22,369 nt of DNA from positions 1-22,369 of the forward strand of contig JBBQLH010000070.1 of the NCBI GenBank assembly GCA_038327685.1. Reading direction: 5' to 3'. This document shows, one piece after another, positions 15,915 through 22,369 of the stretch. The notes under the pieces were generated by a model. It was not told the origin of the DNA. It did not search any database and saw only the letters and a list, made by a program, of their open reading frames with translations. Position 1 is the stretch's first letter. Every line of letters begins with the position of its first letter. The stretch is from DASQFQ01 sp038327685 (GTDB lineage: Bacteria > Actinomycetota > Thermoleophilia > Solirubrobacterales > Solirubrobacteraceae). A program made the position numbers and the translations under genes.

Positions 15915-16759
15915 CCGTCCCCGACAACTACCGCAAGGAGAGCCGCGTCCGCTGGGGCGCGCAGGCCCGCGGCTGGAGCGCGCAGGCCGAGCGGATGGCC
16001 GCCGTGACGATGCCCGTGTCGGTCTGGATGGTCGACGCGCTCGAGCTCCAGCCGGGCCATGAGGTGCTCGAGCTGGCGGCGGGCACCGGCGAGGTCGGCT
16101 TCCTCGCCGCCGAGCAGATCGCGCCCGGCGGCACCCTGATCTCGTCGGACTTCGTGCCCGAGATGATCACCGCCGCCCAGGCCCGGGCCGAGCGGCTCGG
16201 GATCACGAACGTCCGCTTCCGCCAGATCGACGCCGAGTCGATCGACCAGCCCGCAGCGTCGCTGGACGGCGTGCTGTGCCGCTGGGGCTACATGCTGATG
16301 GCCGACGGCGAGGCGGCGCTGCGCGAGACGCGGCGCGTCCTGCGCCCCGGCGCGCGCGTGGCGCTGGCGGCCTGGACCTCACCGACCGAGAACCCGTGGG
16401 CGTCGATCCCGATGCGCGAGCTCGTCGACCGCGGGCACGTCGAGCCCCCCGACCCCGACGCCCCGGGCCAGTTCGGCTGGGCGCGCCCGGGGATCATCGC
16501 CGACCGGCTGGAGGGCGCGGGCTTCGGCGAGCACGAGGTCGACACGGTCGACTTCGCGATGACCTACGACTCCTTCGACGACTGGATCGCCACCTCGCGA
16601 GACCTCGGGTCCCGCCTCCGCGACACGCTCGACGGCCTCGACGCGGCCGAGCGCGACGACGTGCTGGGCGCGGTCCGCGAGCAGGCGCTGCCGTTCGTGG
16701 AGGAGGACGGCTCGCTCGTGCTGCCGGCGCGGACCTGGGTCGCGTGGGCGGCGGCCTAG
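15911..16759 (+). CDS. Class I SAM-dependent methyltransferase, possible MenG-type enzyme
   Basis: A 282-aa Rossmann-fold methyltransferase. SAM motif I is VLELAAGTGEVGFLAAEQI (about residues 53-71), followed by LISSDFVPEMITAAQARAERLG with the ribose-binding acid, an acidic motif II region (RQIDAESIDQP), CRWGYMLMADGEAALRETRRVLRPGARVALAAW. This layout is that of the UbiE/MenG-like group, and the gene is translationally coupled to menE (ATGA). It may therefore perform the last menaquinone step, methylation of demethylmenaquinone. It lacks the standard UbiE signatures as I know them, so this is inference; methylation of another small molecule is possible. There is no membrane helix. Confidence 0.85.
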   Translation: MTVPDNYRKESRVRWGAQARGWSAQAERMAAVTMPVSVWMVDALELQPGHEVLELAAGTGEVGFLAAEQIAPGGTLISSDFVPEMITAAQARAERLGITNVRFRQIDAESIDQPAASLDGVLCRWGYMLMADGEAALRETRRVLRPGARVALAAWTSPTENPWASIPMRELVDRGHVEPPDPDAPGQFGWARPGIIADRLEGAGFGEHEVDTVDFAMTYDSFDDWIATSRDLGSRLRDTLDGLDAAERDDVLGAVREQALPFVEEDGSLVLPARTWVAWAAA

Positions 16760-16764
16760 TTCAG

Positions 16765-16770
16765 TAGCCT
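16765..16770 (+). promoter_or_regulatory. Candidate -10 element of ilvC (TAGCCT)
   Basis: TAGCCT, identical to the menE element, ends 8 nt before the GTG of ilvC. No Shine-Dalgarno lies between, which suggests a leaderless transcript independent of the menE operon. Confidence 0.45.
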
Positions 16771-16778
16771 GCGCCGCC

Positions 16779-17768
16779 GTGCTCTACGACGACGACGCAG
16801 ACCTCTCTCTCCTCGACGGCAAGACCGTCGCGATCCTGGGCTACGGCTCCCAGGGCCACGCGCATTCGCTCAACCTCAAGGACTCGGGGGTCGCCGTCGT
16901 GGTCGGCCTGCGCGAGGACTCGGCGTCGGTCGGGAAGGCGCGCGACGCCGGGCTCGAGGTGACCGGGATCGCCGACGCGGCCTCGCGCGGCGACGTCGTG
17001 ATGGTGCTGCTCCCCGACGAGAAGCACGGCGAGGTCTGGCGCAACGAGATCGCCGACGGCGTCGCGCCCGGCAACCTGCTGCTGTTCGGTCACGGCTTCT
17101 CGATCCACTTCAGCGAGATCGATCCGCCGGCCGAAGTCGACGTCGGGCTCGTCGCGCCGAAGGGCCCGGGCCACCTCGTGCGCCGCCAGTACGTCGAGGA
17201 GCGCGGCGTCCCGGGCCTGATCGCGATCCAGCAGGACGCGACCGGCAAGGCCAAGCCGCTGACGCTCGCCTACGCCCGCGGCATCGGCTGCACGCGCGCC
17301 GGCGTGATCGAGACGACGTTCAAGGACGAGACCGAGACGGATCTCTTCGGCGAGCAGGCCGTGCTCTGCGGCGGCGTCTCCGAGCTCGTCAAGGCCGGCT
17401 ACGAGACGCTCGTCGAGGCCGGCTACGACCCCAAGCTCGCGTACTTCGAGTGCCTGCACGAGCTCAAGCTGATCGTCGACCTGATGTACGAGAAGGGCAT
17501 CACCGGGATGCGCTACTCGATCTCCAACACCGCGGAGTACGGCGACCTCACGCGCGGCAAGCGCATCATCGGCGCGGAGACCCGCCAGGCGATGAAGGAC
17601 ATCCTCGGCGAGATCCAGTCGGGCGAGTTCGCCCGCGAGTGGATCGCGGAGAACCGGGCGGGCCAGGAGAACTTCCAGCGCATGCGCGCCGAGGAGGCCG
17701 ACCACCAGGTCGAGCGCGAGGGCAAGGAGCTGCGCTCGATGATGGACTGGATCGAGACCGAGTTCTAG
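16779..17768 (+). CDS. ilvC: Ketol-acid reductoisomerase
   Basis: IlvC rearranges and reduces acetolactate or acetohydroxybutyrate, the step after IlvBN. The 329-aa product is a class I (short) enzyme. The NADPH-binding Rossmann domain has GYGSQGHAHSLNLKDSG and the specificity loop GLREDSAS; GHGFSIHF and PKGPGHLVRRQY follow. The knotted C-terminal domain carries the Mg ligands D188 and E192 (DLFGEQ) and E224 and E228 (ECLHELKLI), and SNTAEYGDL. It starts with GTG, 19 bp after the methyltransferase stop, and probably has its own promoter. It is 14.7 kb from ilvN, an unusual split of ilvBNC. Its stop lies in a palindrome shared with the convergent propeller gene. Confidence 0.97.
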   Translation: MLYDDDADLSLLDGKTVAILGYGSQGHAHSLNLKDSGVAVVVGLREDSASVGKARDAGLEVTGIADAASRGDVVMVLLPDEKHGEVWRNEIADGVAPGNLLLFGHGFSIHFSEIDPPAEVDVGLVAPKGPGHLVRRQYVEERGVPGLIAIQQDATGKAKPLTLAYARGIGCTRAGVIETTFKDETETDLFGEQAVLCGGVSELVKAGYETLVEAGYDPKLAYFECLHELKLIVDLMYEKGITGMRYSISNTAEYGDLTRGKRIIGAETRQAMKDILGEIQSGEFAREWIAENRAGQENFQRMRAEEADHQVEREGKELRSMMDWIETEF

Positions 17769-17777
17769 CTAAGCTAG
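17765..17777. other. Perfect palindrome holding both convergent stop codons
   Basis: CTAGCT-A-AGCTAG. The + strand TAG at 17766-17768 ends ilvC and the - strand TAG at 17774-17776 ends the propeller gene. Only 5 bp separate the genes, so there is no room for a separate terminator. Confidence 0.75.
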
Positions 17778-18943
17778 CCACTGGGCGGGCAGCACCAGCT
17801 GCTGACCTGGGGGAAGCCGGGGCCGCCCAGGCGGCGCGTCACGTCGGCCGCGGCGAGCACGCGGCGCACGCCGGTCGTGCCCGGTCGCAGGAACACCCAT
17901 TGGTCGGCGAGCGGCCACGCGACGAGCAGCCAGCGACCGTTCGGTGAGAACCGCAGGCGCGTGAACCGGCCGTCGGCGCGGAACAGCACACGCGGCGCCG
18001 CCCCCGGCCCCACCAGCGCAACCTCGCTCGAGCGCCCGCTCAAGGCGTGCCGAGCGACCGCCACGAGTGTGCCGCTGCGCGCGGGGGCGAAGGTGGAGAC
18101 CGTCTGGCGGCCGGGCATCCAGATCCGGCCCGTGCGGCGCCCGCTCGCGTCGTAGATCGCGAGCGAGCGATGGAGGTTGACGTACAGGCGGCGCCCGTCC
18201 GCGGACCACGCCAGCTCGTGCGGGACGTGGGGGAGGCGGATGCGGGCGAGCCGGCGTCGCACGTCGACGTCGACGATGTCGATGTGCGCGCCGGCGAGGT
18301 AGGCGAGCACGTGGGCGCGGCCCGGCCGCCACGCCATCGGCCGGAAGGTGCCGGGGTCGAGCACGCGGTCGCCCGTTCCGTCACCGGCGACCACGCGCAG
18401 ATCCTGGCCCGAGCGGTAGGCGATGCGGAAGCCGCTCGGCGACCACAGCGCGCCCGTGACCGGCCGGGGCGCGAGCAGCAACCAGCGCACGCGTCCGCGG
18501 GGGTCGACCGCGGCGAGCCGGCGGTCGCGCCAGACGACGGCGAAAAGCCCGTGCGGCGACCACGAGGCGCCCGTCCACGCGCCGAGTCGCCGGCGCCTCC
18601 CATCCGCCTCGACGATCCACGACGCCCCGCCCGAGGAGACGAGCAGGCGCCCGCCGGAGGGCAGCCGCTCCCCGGCGGCGCGCACGCCGCCCTTCGGCGC
18701 GTGCGGCCGCAGGCCGACCGCCGTCCGCACCCAGTCGGCGACAGCGTCTCCCGGCGGGCTGAGCGCCGCGGCGAGCGCGAGCGCAGCGGCCGTCAGCGCG
18801 ACCACCACGACCCGGCCGTGCGGCCGCCGCGCTACCGGCCGCCGCGAGAGTTCCTCGCCGATCCGCAGCCGCGCGCGCTCGCGCGCCGCCGCCTCTCCGG
18901 GCGCCGGGGCGCGCAGCAGCTCGTCGAGGCGCTCAGGCTCCAT
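17774..18943 (-). CDS. Membrane-anchored beta-propeller protein, candidate anti-sigma partner
   Basis: The 389-aa product has a cytoplasmic N-terminus of about 43 residues (MEPERLDELLRAPAPGE, then charged helix), one transmembrane helix at about 44-62 (VVVVALTAAALALAAAL), and an extracytoplasmic domain with six or more TolB/PD40-type repeats: WSPHG (128), then WSPSG, WRPGR, WSADG, FAPAR and FSPNG at roughly 40-residue intervals, consistent with a six- or seven-bladed propeller. It ends WCCPPSG. Its ATG lies 11 bp inside the ECF sigma factor gene, which is the usual place for an anti-sigma factor, and the topology fits one, but the N-terminal part has no recognisable zinc anti-sigma motif (HxxxCxxC). 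Function as a sigma-controlling sensor is inference. The chosen start avoids an in-frame extension lying inside the sigma gene. Confidence 0.85.
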   Translation of the reverse strand: MEPERLDELLRAPAPGEAAARERARLRIGEELSRRPVARRPHGRVVVVALTAAALALAAALSPPGDAVADWVRTAVGLRPHAPKGGVRAAGERLPSGGRLLVSSGGASWIVEADGRRRRLGAWTGASWSPHGLFAVVWRDRRLAAVDPRGRVRWLLLAPRPVTGALWSPSGFRIAYRSGQDLRVVAGDGTGDRVLDPGTFRPMAWRPGRAHVLAYLAGAHIDIVDVDVRRRLARIRLPHVPHELAWSADGRRLYVNLHRSLAIYDASGRRTGRIWMPGRQTVSTFAPARSGTLVAVARHALSGRSSEVALVGPGAAPRVLFRADGRFTRLRFSPNGRWLLVAWPLADQWVFLRPGTTGVRRVLAAADVTRRLGGPGFPQVSSWCCPPSG

Positions 18944-19535
18944 CGCGCTCCCCTTCGAGCAGACCCTCGAGCCGGTCGAGCGCACGCCGCAGGCGCGAGT
19001 TGACGGTGCCGCGCGGGAGGTCGAGCATGCGCGCGATCTCGCCCGGCGTGTAGCCGAGGCCGTGGCGGAGCACGACGACCGCGCGCTGGTCGACCGGCAG
19101 CGAGCGCAGGGCGACGACGATCTCCTCCGACCAGCCCTCCGGCTCCGGCGCGACCGGCGCGACCGACTCCGCCGGCACCGCCTGCAGCCGCCGGGCGCGC
19201 GCCCAGTCGATCGCGCGGTTGACGACGATGCGGCTCAGCCACGGCCCGAACGGCCGGCGGCGGTCGAAGCTGTCGAGCGCCCGCAAGGCGGCGATGAACG
19301 CCTCCTGCGCGATGTCCTCCGCCGCGGCCGCGTCATGGACGACGAGCCAGGCGGTCCGGTAGGCGCGCGGCCAGTGCAGCGCGAACAGCGCCTCGAAGTC
19401 CTCGGCCGAGCCGCGCTGGGCGCCGCGCACGAGCCGGCGCTCGACGCCACGCCGCGGCGTTTCGGCCTGCTCCGGCTCGCGGATCGCAAGCGGCGGGTCG
19501 GGTCGGCGCGGGGCCGGGACCGCCATCGGCAGCAT
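18933..19535 (-). CDS. ECF-family RNA polymerase sigma factor
   Basis: A 200-aa extracytoplasmic-function sigma factor that would direct RNA polymerase to a small regulon. After a proline- and arginine-rich N-terminal tail of about 40 residues comes region 2 (FEALFALHWPRAYRTAWLVVHD, AEDIAQEAFIAALRAL, PFGPWLSRIVVNRAIDWARAR), a short linker, and region 4 (LRSLPVDQRAVVVLRHGLGY, then the helix-turn-helix TPGEIARMLDLPRGTVNSRLRRALDRL). No region 3 or C-terminal extension is present. ATG at 19535 follows a strong AGGAGG; ATG at 19526 is the alternative. The end overlaps the propeller gene by 11 bp, so both are made from one message. Self-activation of its promoter is common in the family but cannot be read here. 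Confidence 0.93.
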   Translation of the reverse strand: MLPMAVPAPRRPDPPLAIREPEQAETPRRGVERRLVRGAQRGSAEDFEALFALHWPRAYRTAWLVVHDAAAAEDIAQEAFIAALRALDSFDRRRPFGPWLSRIVVNRAIDWARARRLQAVPAESVAPVAPEPEGWSEEIVVALRSLPVDQRAVVVLRHGLGYTPGEIARMLDLPRGTVNSRLRRALDRLEGLLEGERDGA

Positions 19536-19538
19536 GTT

Positions 19539-19544
19539 CCTCCT
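19539..19544 (-). promoter_or_regulatory. Strong Shine-Dalgarno of the sigma factor gene
   Basis: AGGAGG on the minus strand, 3 nt before the ATG at 19535 and 12 nt before the ATG at 19526. It is the only perfect one I saw in the window; most other starts lack any. Neither ATG has ideal spacing; the in-frame CTG between them does (6 nt). Confidence 0.6.
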
Positions 19545-19587
19545 ACGAGCGCCGGGGCGCCAGAGGTCCGCTGCCACAATTCGGGGC

Positions 19588-20022
19588 ATGGCCGACCCTC
19601 CGCGCATCCCGGAAGGCTGGCTGCCGCCGCAGCCCCCGCAGTACTCCGAGCCGCCGCGCTCGCTCGAGCCGCAGGCCCCGATCTTCGTCCGCCCCGCGGG
19701 TGAGCAGGGGACCAACGGCCTCGCGATCGCCGCGCTCGTCTGCGCGATCTCCAGCCTCGGCCTGCTCGTGCTCTCGCTCGGCCTCTCCTTCATCTTCTCG
19801 CTGCCGCTGGGCGTCGCGGGCTGGGTCTGCGCCGCGAGGGCGCCGCGCGACGTCCGGCCCGGCCAGCGCAAGACCGGCCTGATCCTCGCGATCGTGGCGG
19901 TGGCGCTGAGCGTGGTCGCAGCGGTCGTCTGGATCGTCCTGATCGCCGCCGGCGTGTCGGTCACGGACCTGCAGCAGAACCTCCAGGACGAGCTCGACCG
20001 GCAGCGTCGGGCGGGAAGCTAA
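19588..20022 (+). CDS. Small two-helix membrane protein (DUF4190-like)
   Basis: A 144-aa protein with a proline-rich cytoplasmic N-terminus (PEGWLPPQPPQYSEPPRS), then two hydrophobic helices (about 46-75, GLAIAALVCAISSLGLLVLSLGLSFIF with a glycine-rich turn, and about 93-115, TGLILAIVAVALSVVAAVVWIVLIA) and a short acidic/glutamine-rich tail. The N-x-L-A-I-A-x-L-V-x-x-I-x-x-L pattern is that of the DUF4190 family, whose role is unknown. It is divergent from the sigma factor by 52 bp, so it may share its control region. A CACAAT box 7 nt before the ATG could be a -10. Its TAA stop is reused in the -10 of the next gene. Confidence 0.85.
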   Translation: MADPPRIPEGWLPPQPPQYSEPPRSLEPQAPIFVRPAGEQGTNGLAIAALVCAISSLGLLVLSLGLSFIFSLPLGVAGWVCAARAPRDVRPGQRKTGLILAIVAVALSVVAAVVWIVLIAAGVSVTDLQQNLQDELDRQRRAGS

Positions 20023-20025
20023 CCT
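20020..20025 (+). promoter_or_regulatory. Candidate -10 element of the aminotransferase gene (TAACCT)
   Basis: TAACCT begins with the TAA stop of the preceding gene and ends 8 nt before the GTG at 20034, the same geometry as in front of ilvC. There is no Shine-Dalgarno. Confidence 0.4.
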
Positions 20026-20033
20026 CTTCGCGC

Positions 20034-21206
20034 GTGACCCCGAACCCCTTCGTCAAGCAGTACCTGATGACCGCCGGGCCGACGCCCGTGCCGCCCGCCG
20101 TCTCGCAGGCGATGGCCGCGCCGATGCTCTACCACCGCGCTCCGGCCTTCGTCGAGCTCTACGAGCGCGTGCTGGCCAAGCTGCCCTACGTCTTCCAGAC
20201 CGAGAACCCCGTCCTGGCGTTCGCCGCCAGCGGGTCGGGCGCGATGGAGTCCGCCGCCGCGAACCTCGTGCGCCCCGGCGCGCCGGTGCTCGCCTGCTCG
20301 GCGGGCAAGTTCGGCGAGCGCTGGATCGAGCTCTGCGACGCCTACGGGGGCGAGACGGTGCGCTACGAGCCGGGCTGGGGCGAGCGCCTCGACCCGGCCG
20401 AGATCGACCGCCTGCTCGGCGAGAACGAGGGCATCAAGGTCGTCTTCGCCACGCTCAGCGAGACCTCGACGGGCATCGTCCACGACATCCAGGCGATCGC
20501 CGAGGTCGTCCGCGCCCACGACGCGATCCTCGCCGTCGACGCCGTCTCGGGCCTCGGCGCGGCCGAGCTGCGCCAGGACGAGTGGGGCGTCGACGTCGTC
20601 GTGGCAGGGTCGCAGAAGGCGCTCATGTGCCCGCCCGGTCTCGGCTTCGCGTCGGTCTCCGAGCGCGCGCTCGAGTACGCCGCCGGCAAGCCAGGCGGCC
20701 GCTACTACTTCGACTGGGGCAAGAACGCAAAGGCCCAGGCCAAGGGCAACAGCGCCTTCACGCCCGCCGTGCCGCTGTTCGTCGGCCTCGACATCGCGCT
20801 CGACATGATCCGCGAGGAGGGCCTCGAGGACGTGCTCGCCCGCCACGCGCTGCTCGCCCGCGCCACGCGCGCCGGCGCCGCGGCCATCGGGCTCGACGTC
20901 TATGGCGACGCCGACGAGCGCTCGACCGTCGTCACCGCCGTCGAGCTGCCCGACTCGATCGACGGCGCCAAGGTCCCGGGCGCGCTGCGCAAGCTCGGCA
21001 TCACCGCCAACGGCGGCCAGGAGCAGCTCAAGGGCCGCATCCTGCGCATCGCCCACTGCGGCTACTTCGGCGCCTTCGACATCCTGACCTCGCTGTCGGG
21101 ACTCGAGATGGCCCTGTCCCAGCTCGGCTACGAGGTCGAGCACGGCGCCGGGGTCGGCGCCGCCCAGCGCGTCTTCGTCGAGGCCGGCGTCGTCGCCGCG
21201 GCCTAG
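20034..21206 (+). CDS. Class V PLP-dependent aminotransferase, probable phosphoserine transaminase
   Basis: A 390-aa fold-type I aminotransferase of class V. It opens NPFVKQYLMTAGPTPVPPAV, as in alanine/serine-glyoxylate aminotransferases and the archaeal-type SerC; the PLP lysine is K195 in AGSQKALMCPPG, the cofactor aspartate is in LAVDAVSGLGA, and the phosphate-binding stretch is ASGSGAMESAAAN. The C-terminus has LRIAHCGYFGAFDI. The gene lies 8 bp before serA, so the likely reaction is 3-phosphohydroxypyruvate plus glutamate to phosphoserine. Alanine-glyoxylate transamination cannot be ruled out by motifs alone. It starts with GTG and has its own candidate -10. The fold assignment is firm; the substrate is inferred from context. 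Confidence 0.9.
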   Translation: MTPNPFVKQYLMTAGPTPVPPAVSQAMAAPMLYHRAPAFVELYERVLAKLPYVFQTENPVLAFAASGSGAMESAAANLVRPGAPVLACSAGKFGERWIELCDAYGGETVRYEPGWGERLDPAEIDRLLGENEGIKVVFATLSETSTGIVHDIQAIAEVVRAHDAILAVDAVSGLGAAELRQDEWGVDVVVAGSQKALMCPPGLGFASVSERALEYAAGKPGGRYYFDWGKNAKAQAKGNSAFTPAVPLFVGLDIALDMIREEGLEDVLARHALLARATRAGAAAIGLDVYGDADERSTVVTAVELPDSIDGAKVPGALRKLGITANGGQEQLKGRILRIAHCGYFGAFDILTSLSGLEMALSQLGYEVEHGAGVGAAQRVFVEAGVVAAA

Positions 21207-21214
21207 GCCCACTA

Positions 21215-22369
21215 GTGCTCGAGCAGCAGTACCGCGTCCTCGTCAAGGAGAAGATCGCCGACTCCGGCGTGAAAATGCTGCGCGAGCGCTTCGCCGTCGA
21301 TCTCGGGGTCGACTGGACCGACGAGGAGCTCGCGGAGCGCATCGGCGGCTATCACGGGATCCTCATCCGCTCGGCGACGCAGCTGACCGGCGAGCTGATC
21401 GCCCGCGCCCACAACCTGCGCGTGATCGGCCGCGCCGGCATCGGCGTTGACAACGTCGACGTCGAGGCGGCCACCAAGCGCGGCATCATCGTCGCCAACG
21501 CGCCGCAGTCGAACATCGTCGCCGCCGCGGAGCACACCGTGGCGCTGATGCTCTCGCTCGCGCGCAACATCCCGCAGGCCCACGCCTCGCTGACCGCGGG
21601 CCGCTGGGAGCGCTCGAAGTTCGGCGGCGTCGAGGTCTACGAGAAGACGCTCGGGATCCTCGGCTTCGGCCGCATCGGGCAGCTCGTGGCGGCGCGCGCC
21701 CAGGCGTTCGGGATGCGCGTGCTCGCCTTCGACCCGTTCGTGTCCTCCGAGCGCTTCCGCGAGCTCGGGGTGGAGAAGGCGGAGTCGAGCGCGGACGTCT
21801 ACGGCGAGAGCGACTTCATCACGATCCACCTGCCCAAGACGCCCGAGACGCGCGGCTGGCTCGACGCCGAGGCGTTCGCGCAGATGAAGGACGGCGTGCG
21901 CGTCATCAACTGCGCCCGCGGCGAGCTGCTGGTGGACGCGGCGCTCAAGGACGCGCTCGACTCTGGCAAGGTCGCCGGCGCGGCGCTCGACGTCTTCCCG
22001 GCCGAGCCGATCACCGACTACCCGCTGTTCGACGGCTACGACAACGTCATCGTGACCCCGCACCTCGGCGCCTCCACCACCGAGGCCCAGGACCGCGCGG
22101 GCGTCCAGACCGCGGAACAGGTCGTGGCCGCGCTCACCGGCGGCGTCGTCTCGACCGCCGTCAACATCCCCGCCGTCTCCGCGGAGGACATGGAGGTGCT
22201 CGGGCCCTACCTGCCGCTCGCGCAGCGCCTCGGGCGGCTCGCGATGTCGCTGGCCGAGGGCTCGAGCGTCGAGCGCGTCGAGTGCGAGTACCTCGGCCAC
22301 CTCGCGGACCGCGACACCCGGCTGCTGACGCTGGCGACGCTCAACGGCGTGCTCGCCGGCCGCACCGAG
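21215..22369 (+). CDS. serA: D-3-phosphoglycerate dehydrogenase (partial, 3' end cut by window)
   Basis: SerA oxidises 3-phosphoglycerate with NAD+, the first step of the phosphorylated serine pathway. The window holds 385 residues and no stop codon; the frame runs off the end. Visible are the substrate-binding domain (VKEKIADSGVKMLRERF, GILIRSATQLT), the NAD-binding fold with LGFGRIG (149-155), and the catalytic triad-like set R235 (NCARGEL), E264 (AEPI) and H283 (TPHLGAST). After about residue 315 the intervening allosteric domain begins (PYLPLAQRLGRLAMSLAEGSSVERVE), so this is the long form, which normally ends in an ACT domain outside the window. It starts with GTG 8 bp after the aminotransferase stop; no Shine-Dalgarno is seen. 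Confidence 0.96.
   Translation, partial: MLEQQYRVLVKEKIADSGVKMLRERFAVDLGVDWTDEELAERIGGYHGILIRSATQLTGELIARAHNLRVIGRAGIGVDNVDVEAATKRGIIVANAPQSNIVAAAEHTVALMLSLARNIPQAHASLTAGRWERSKFGGVEVYEKTLGILGFGRIGQLVAARAQAFGMRVLAFDPFVSSERFRELGVEKAESSADVYGESDFITIHLPKTPETRGWLDAEAFAQMKDGVRVINCARGELLVDAALKDALDSGKVAGAALDVFPAEPITDYPLFDGYDNVIVTPHLGASTTEAQDRAGVQTAEQVVAALTGGVVSTAVNIPAVSAEDMEVLGPYLPLAQRLGRLAMSLAEGSSVERVECEYLGHLADRDTRLLTLATLNGVLAGRTE

Noticed and set aside
16761..17705. 314-codon antisense frame opposite ilvC
   Set aside because: Shadow of ilvC; low-complexity composition.
20019..22300. Long antisense frames (397 and 362 codons) opposite the aminotransferase and serA
   Set aside because: Shadow frames of strongly coding GC-rich DNA; no motif and no start signal.

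Overview
This is a very GC-rich (roughly three quarters G+C by eye), gene-dense, single-copy stretch of what looks like an ordinary chromosome. Gene content (menaquinone by the classical MenF/D/H/C/E/B/A route, ergothioneine EgtB/EgtD, class I ketol-acid reductoisomerase, ECF sigma factor), the many GTG/TTG starts and 1-4 bp start/stop overlaps point to a high-GC actinobacterium. I would guess the Thermoleophilia/Solirubrobacterales, but that placement is inference from style and gene order and is not proven here.

Layout: (1) 1-2868, + strand: the 3' part of ilvB, ilvN and an overlapping alpha/beta-hydrolase. (2) 2865-4165, - strand: a polytopic membrane protein gene broken by a one-base frameshift. 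(3) 4228-5670, + strand: menF, followed by a 138 bp convergent intergenic region with a striking 43-nt near-palindrome. (4) 5809-10162, - strand: an operon reading menD, a 95-aa unknown, egtB, egtD. (5) 10176-11318, + strand: menH, then two doubtful small ORFs. (6) 11350-14592, - strand: an operon reading menB, menA, menC, GNAT acetyltransferase, all joined by start/stop overlaps. (7) 14616-17768, + strand: menE, a SAM methyltransferase, ilvC. (8) 17774-19535, - strand: an ECF sigma factor overlapping a membrane-anchored beta-propeller gene. (9) 19588-22369, + strand: a small two-helix membrane protein, a class V aminotransferase and the 5' part of serA.

How they work together: MenF, MenD, MenH, MenC, MenE and MenB would take chorismate to 1,4-dihydroxy-2-naphthoyl-CoA, and MenA prenylates the free acid. 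A recognisable MenI thioesterase is absent and the final methylation could be done by the methyltransferase coupled to menE. IlvB/IlvN and IlvC make the branched-chain precursors, but the men/egt block sits between them. The class V aminotransferase plus SerA suggests the phosphorylated serine pathway. The sigma/propeller pair looks like a signal-transduction module placed between the ilv and ser genes.

The most unusual signal is a 39-bp sequence present twice, identically, in the menD-egt operon: once as an in-frame 13-codon insertion in egtD, just before the SAM-binding motif, and once in the same reading frame near the N-terminus of the 95-aa unknown protein. It looks like a small mobile or spreading sequence that is tolerated as protein. 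I saw no rRNA, tRNA, CRISPR, transposase, phage gene or riboswitch.
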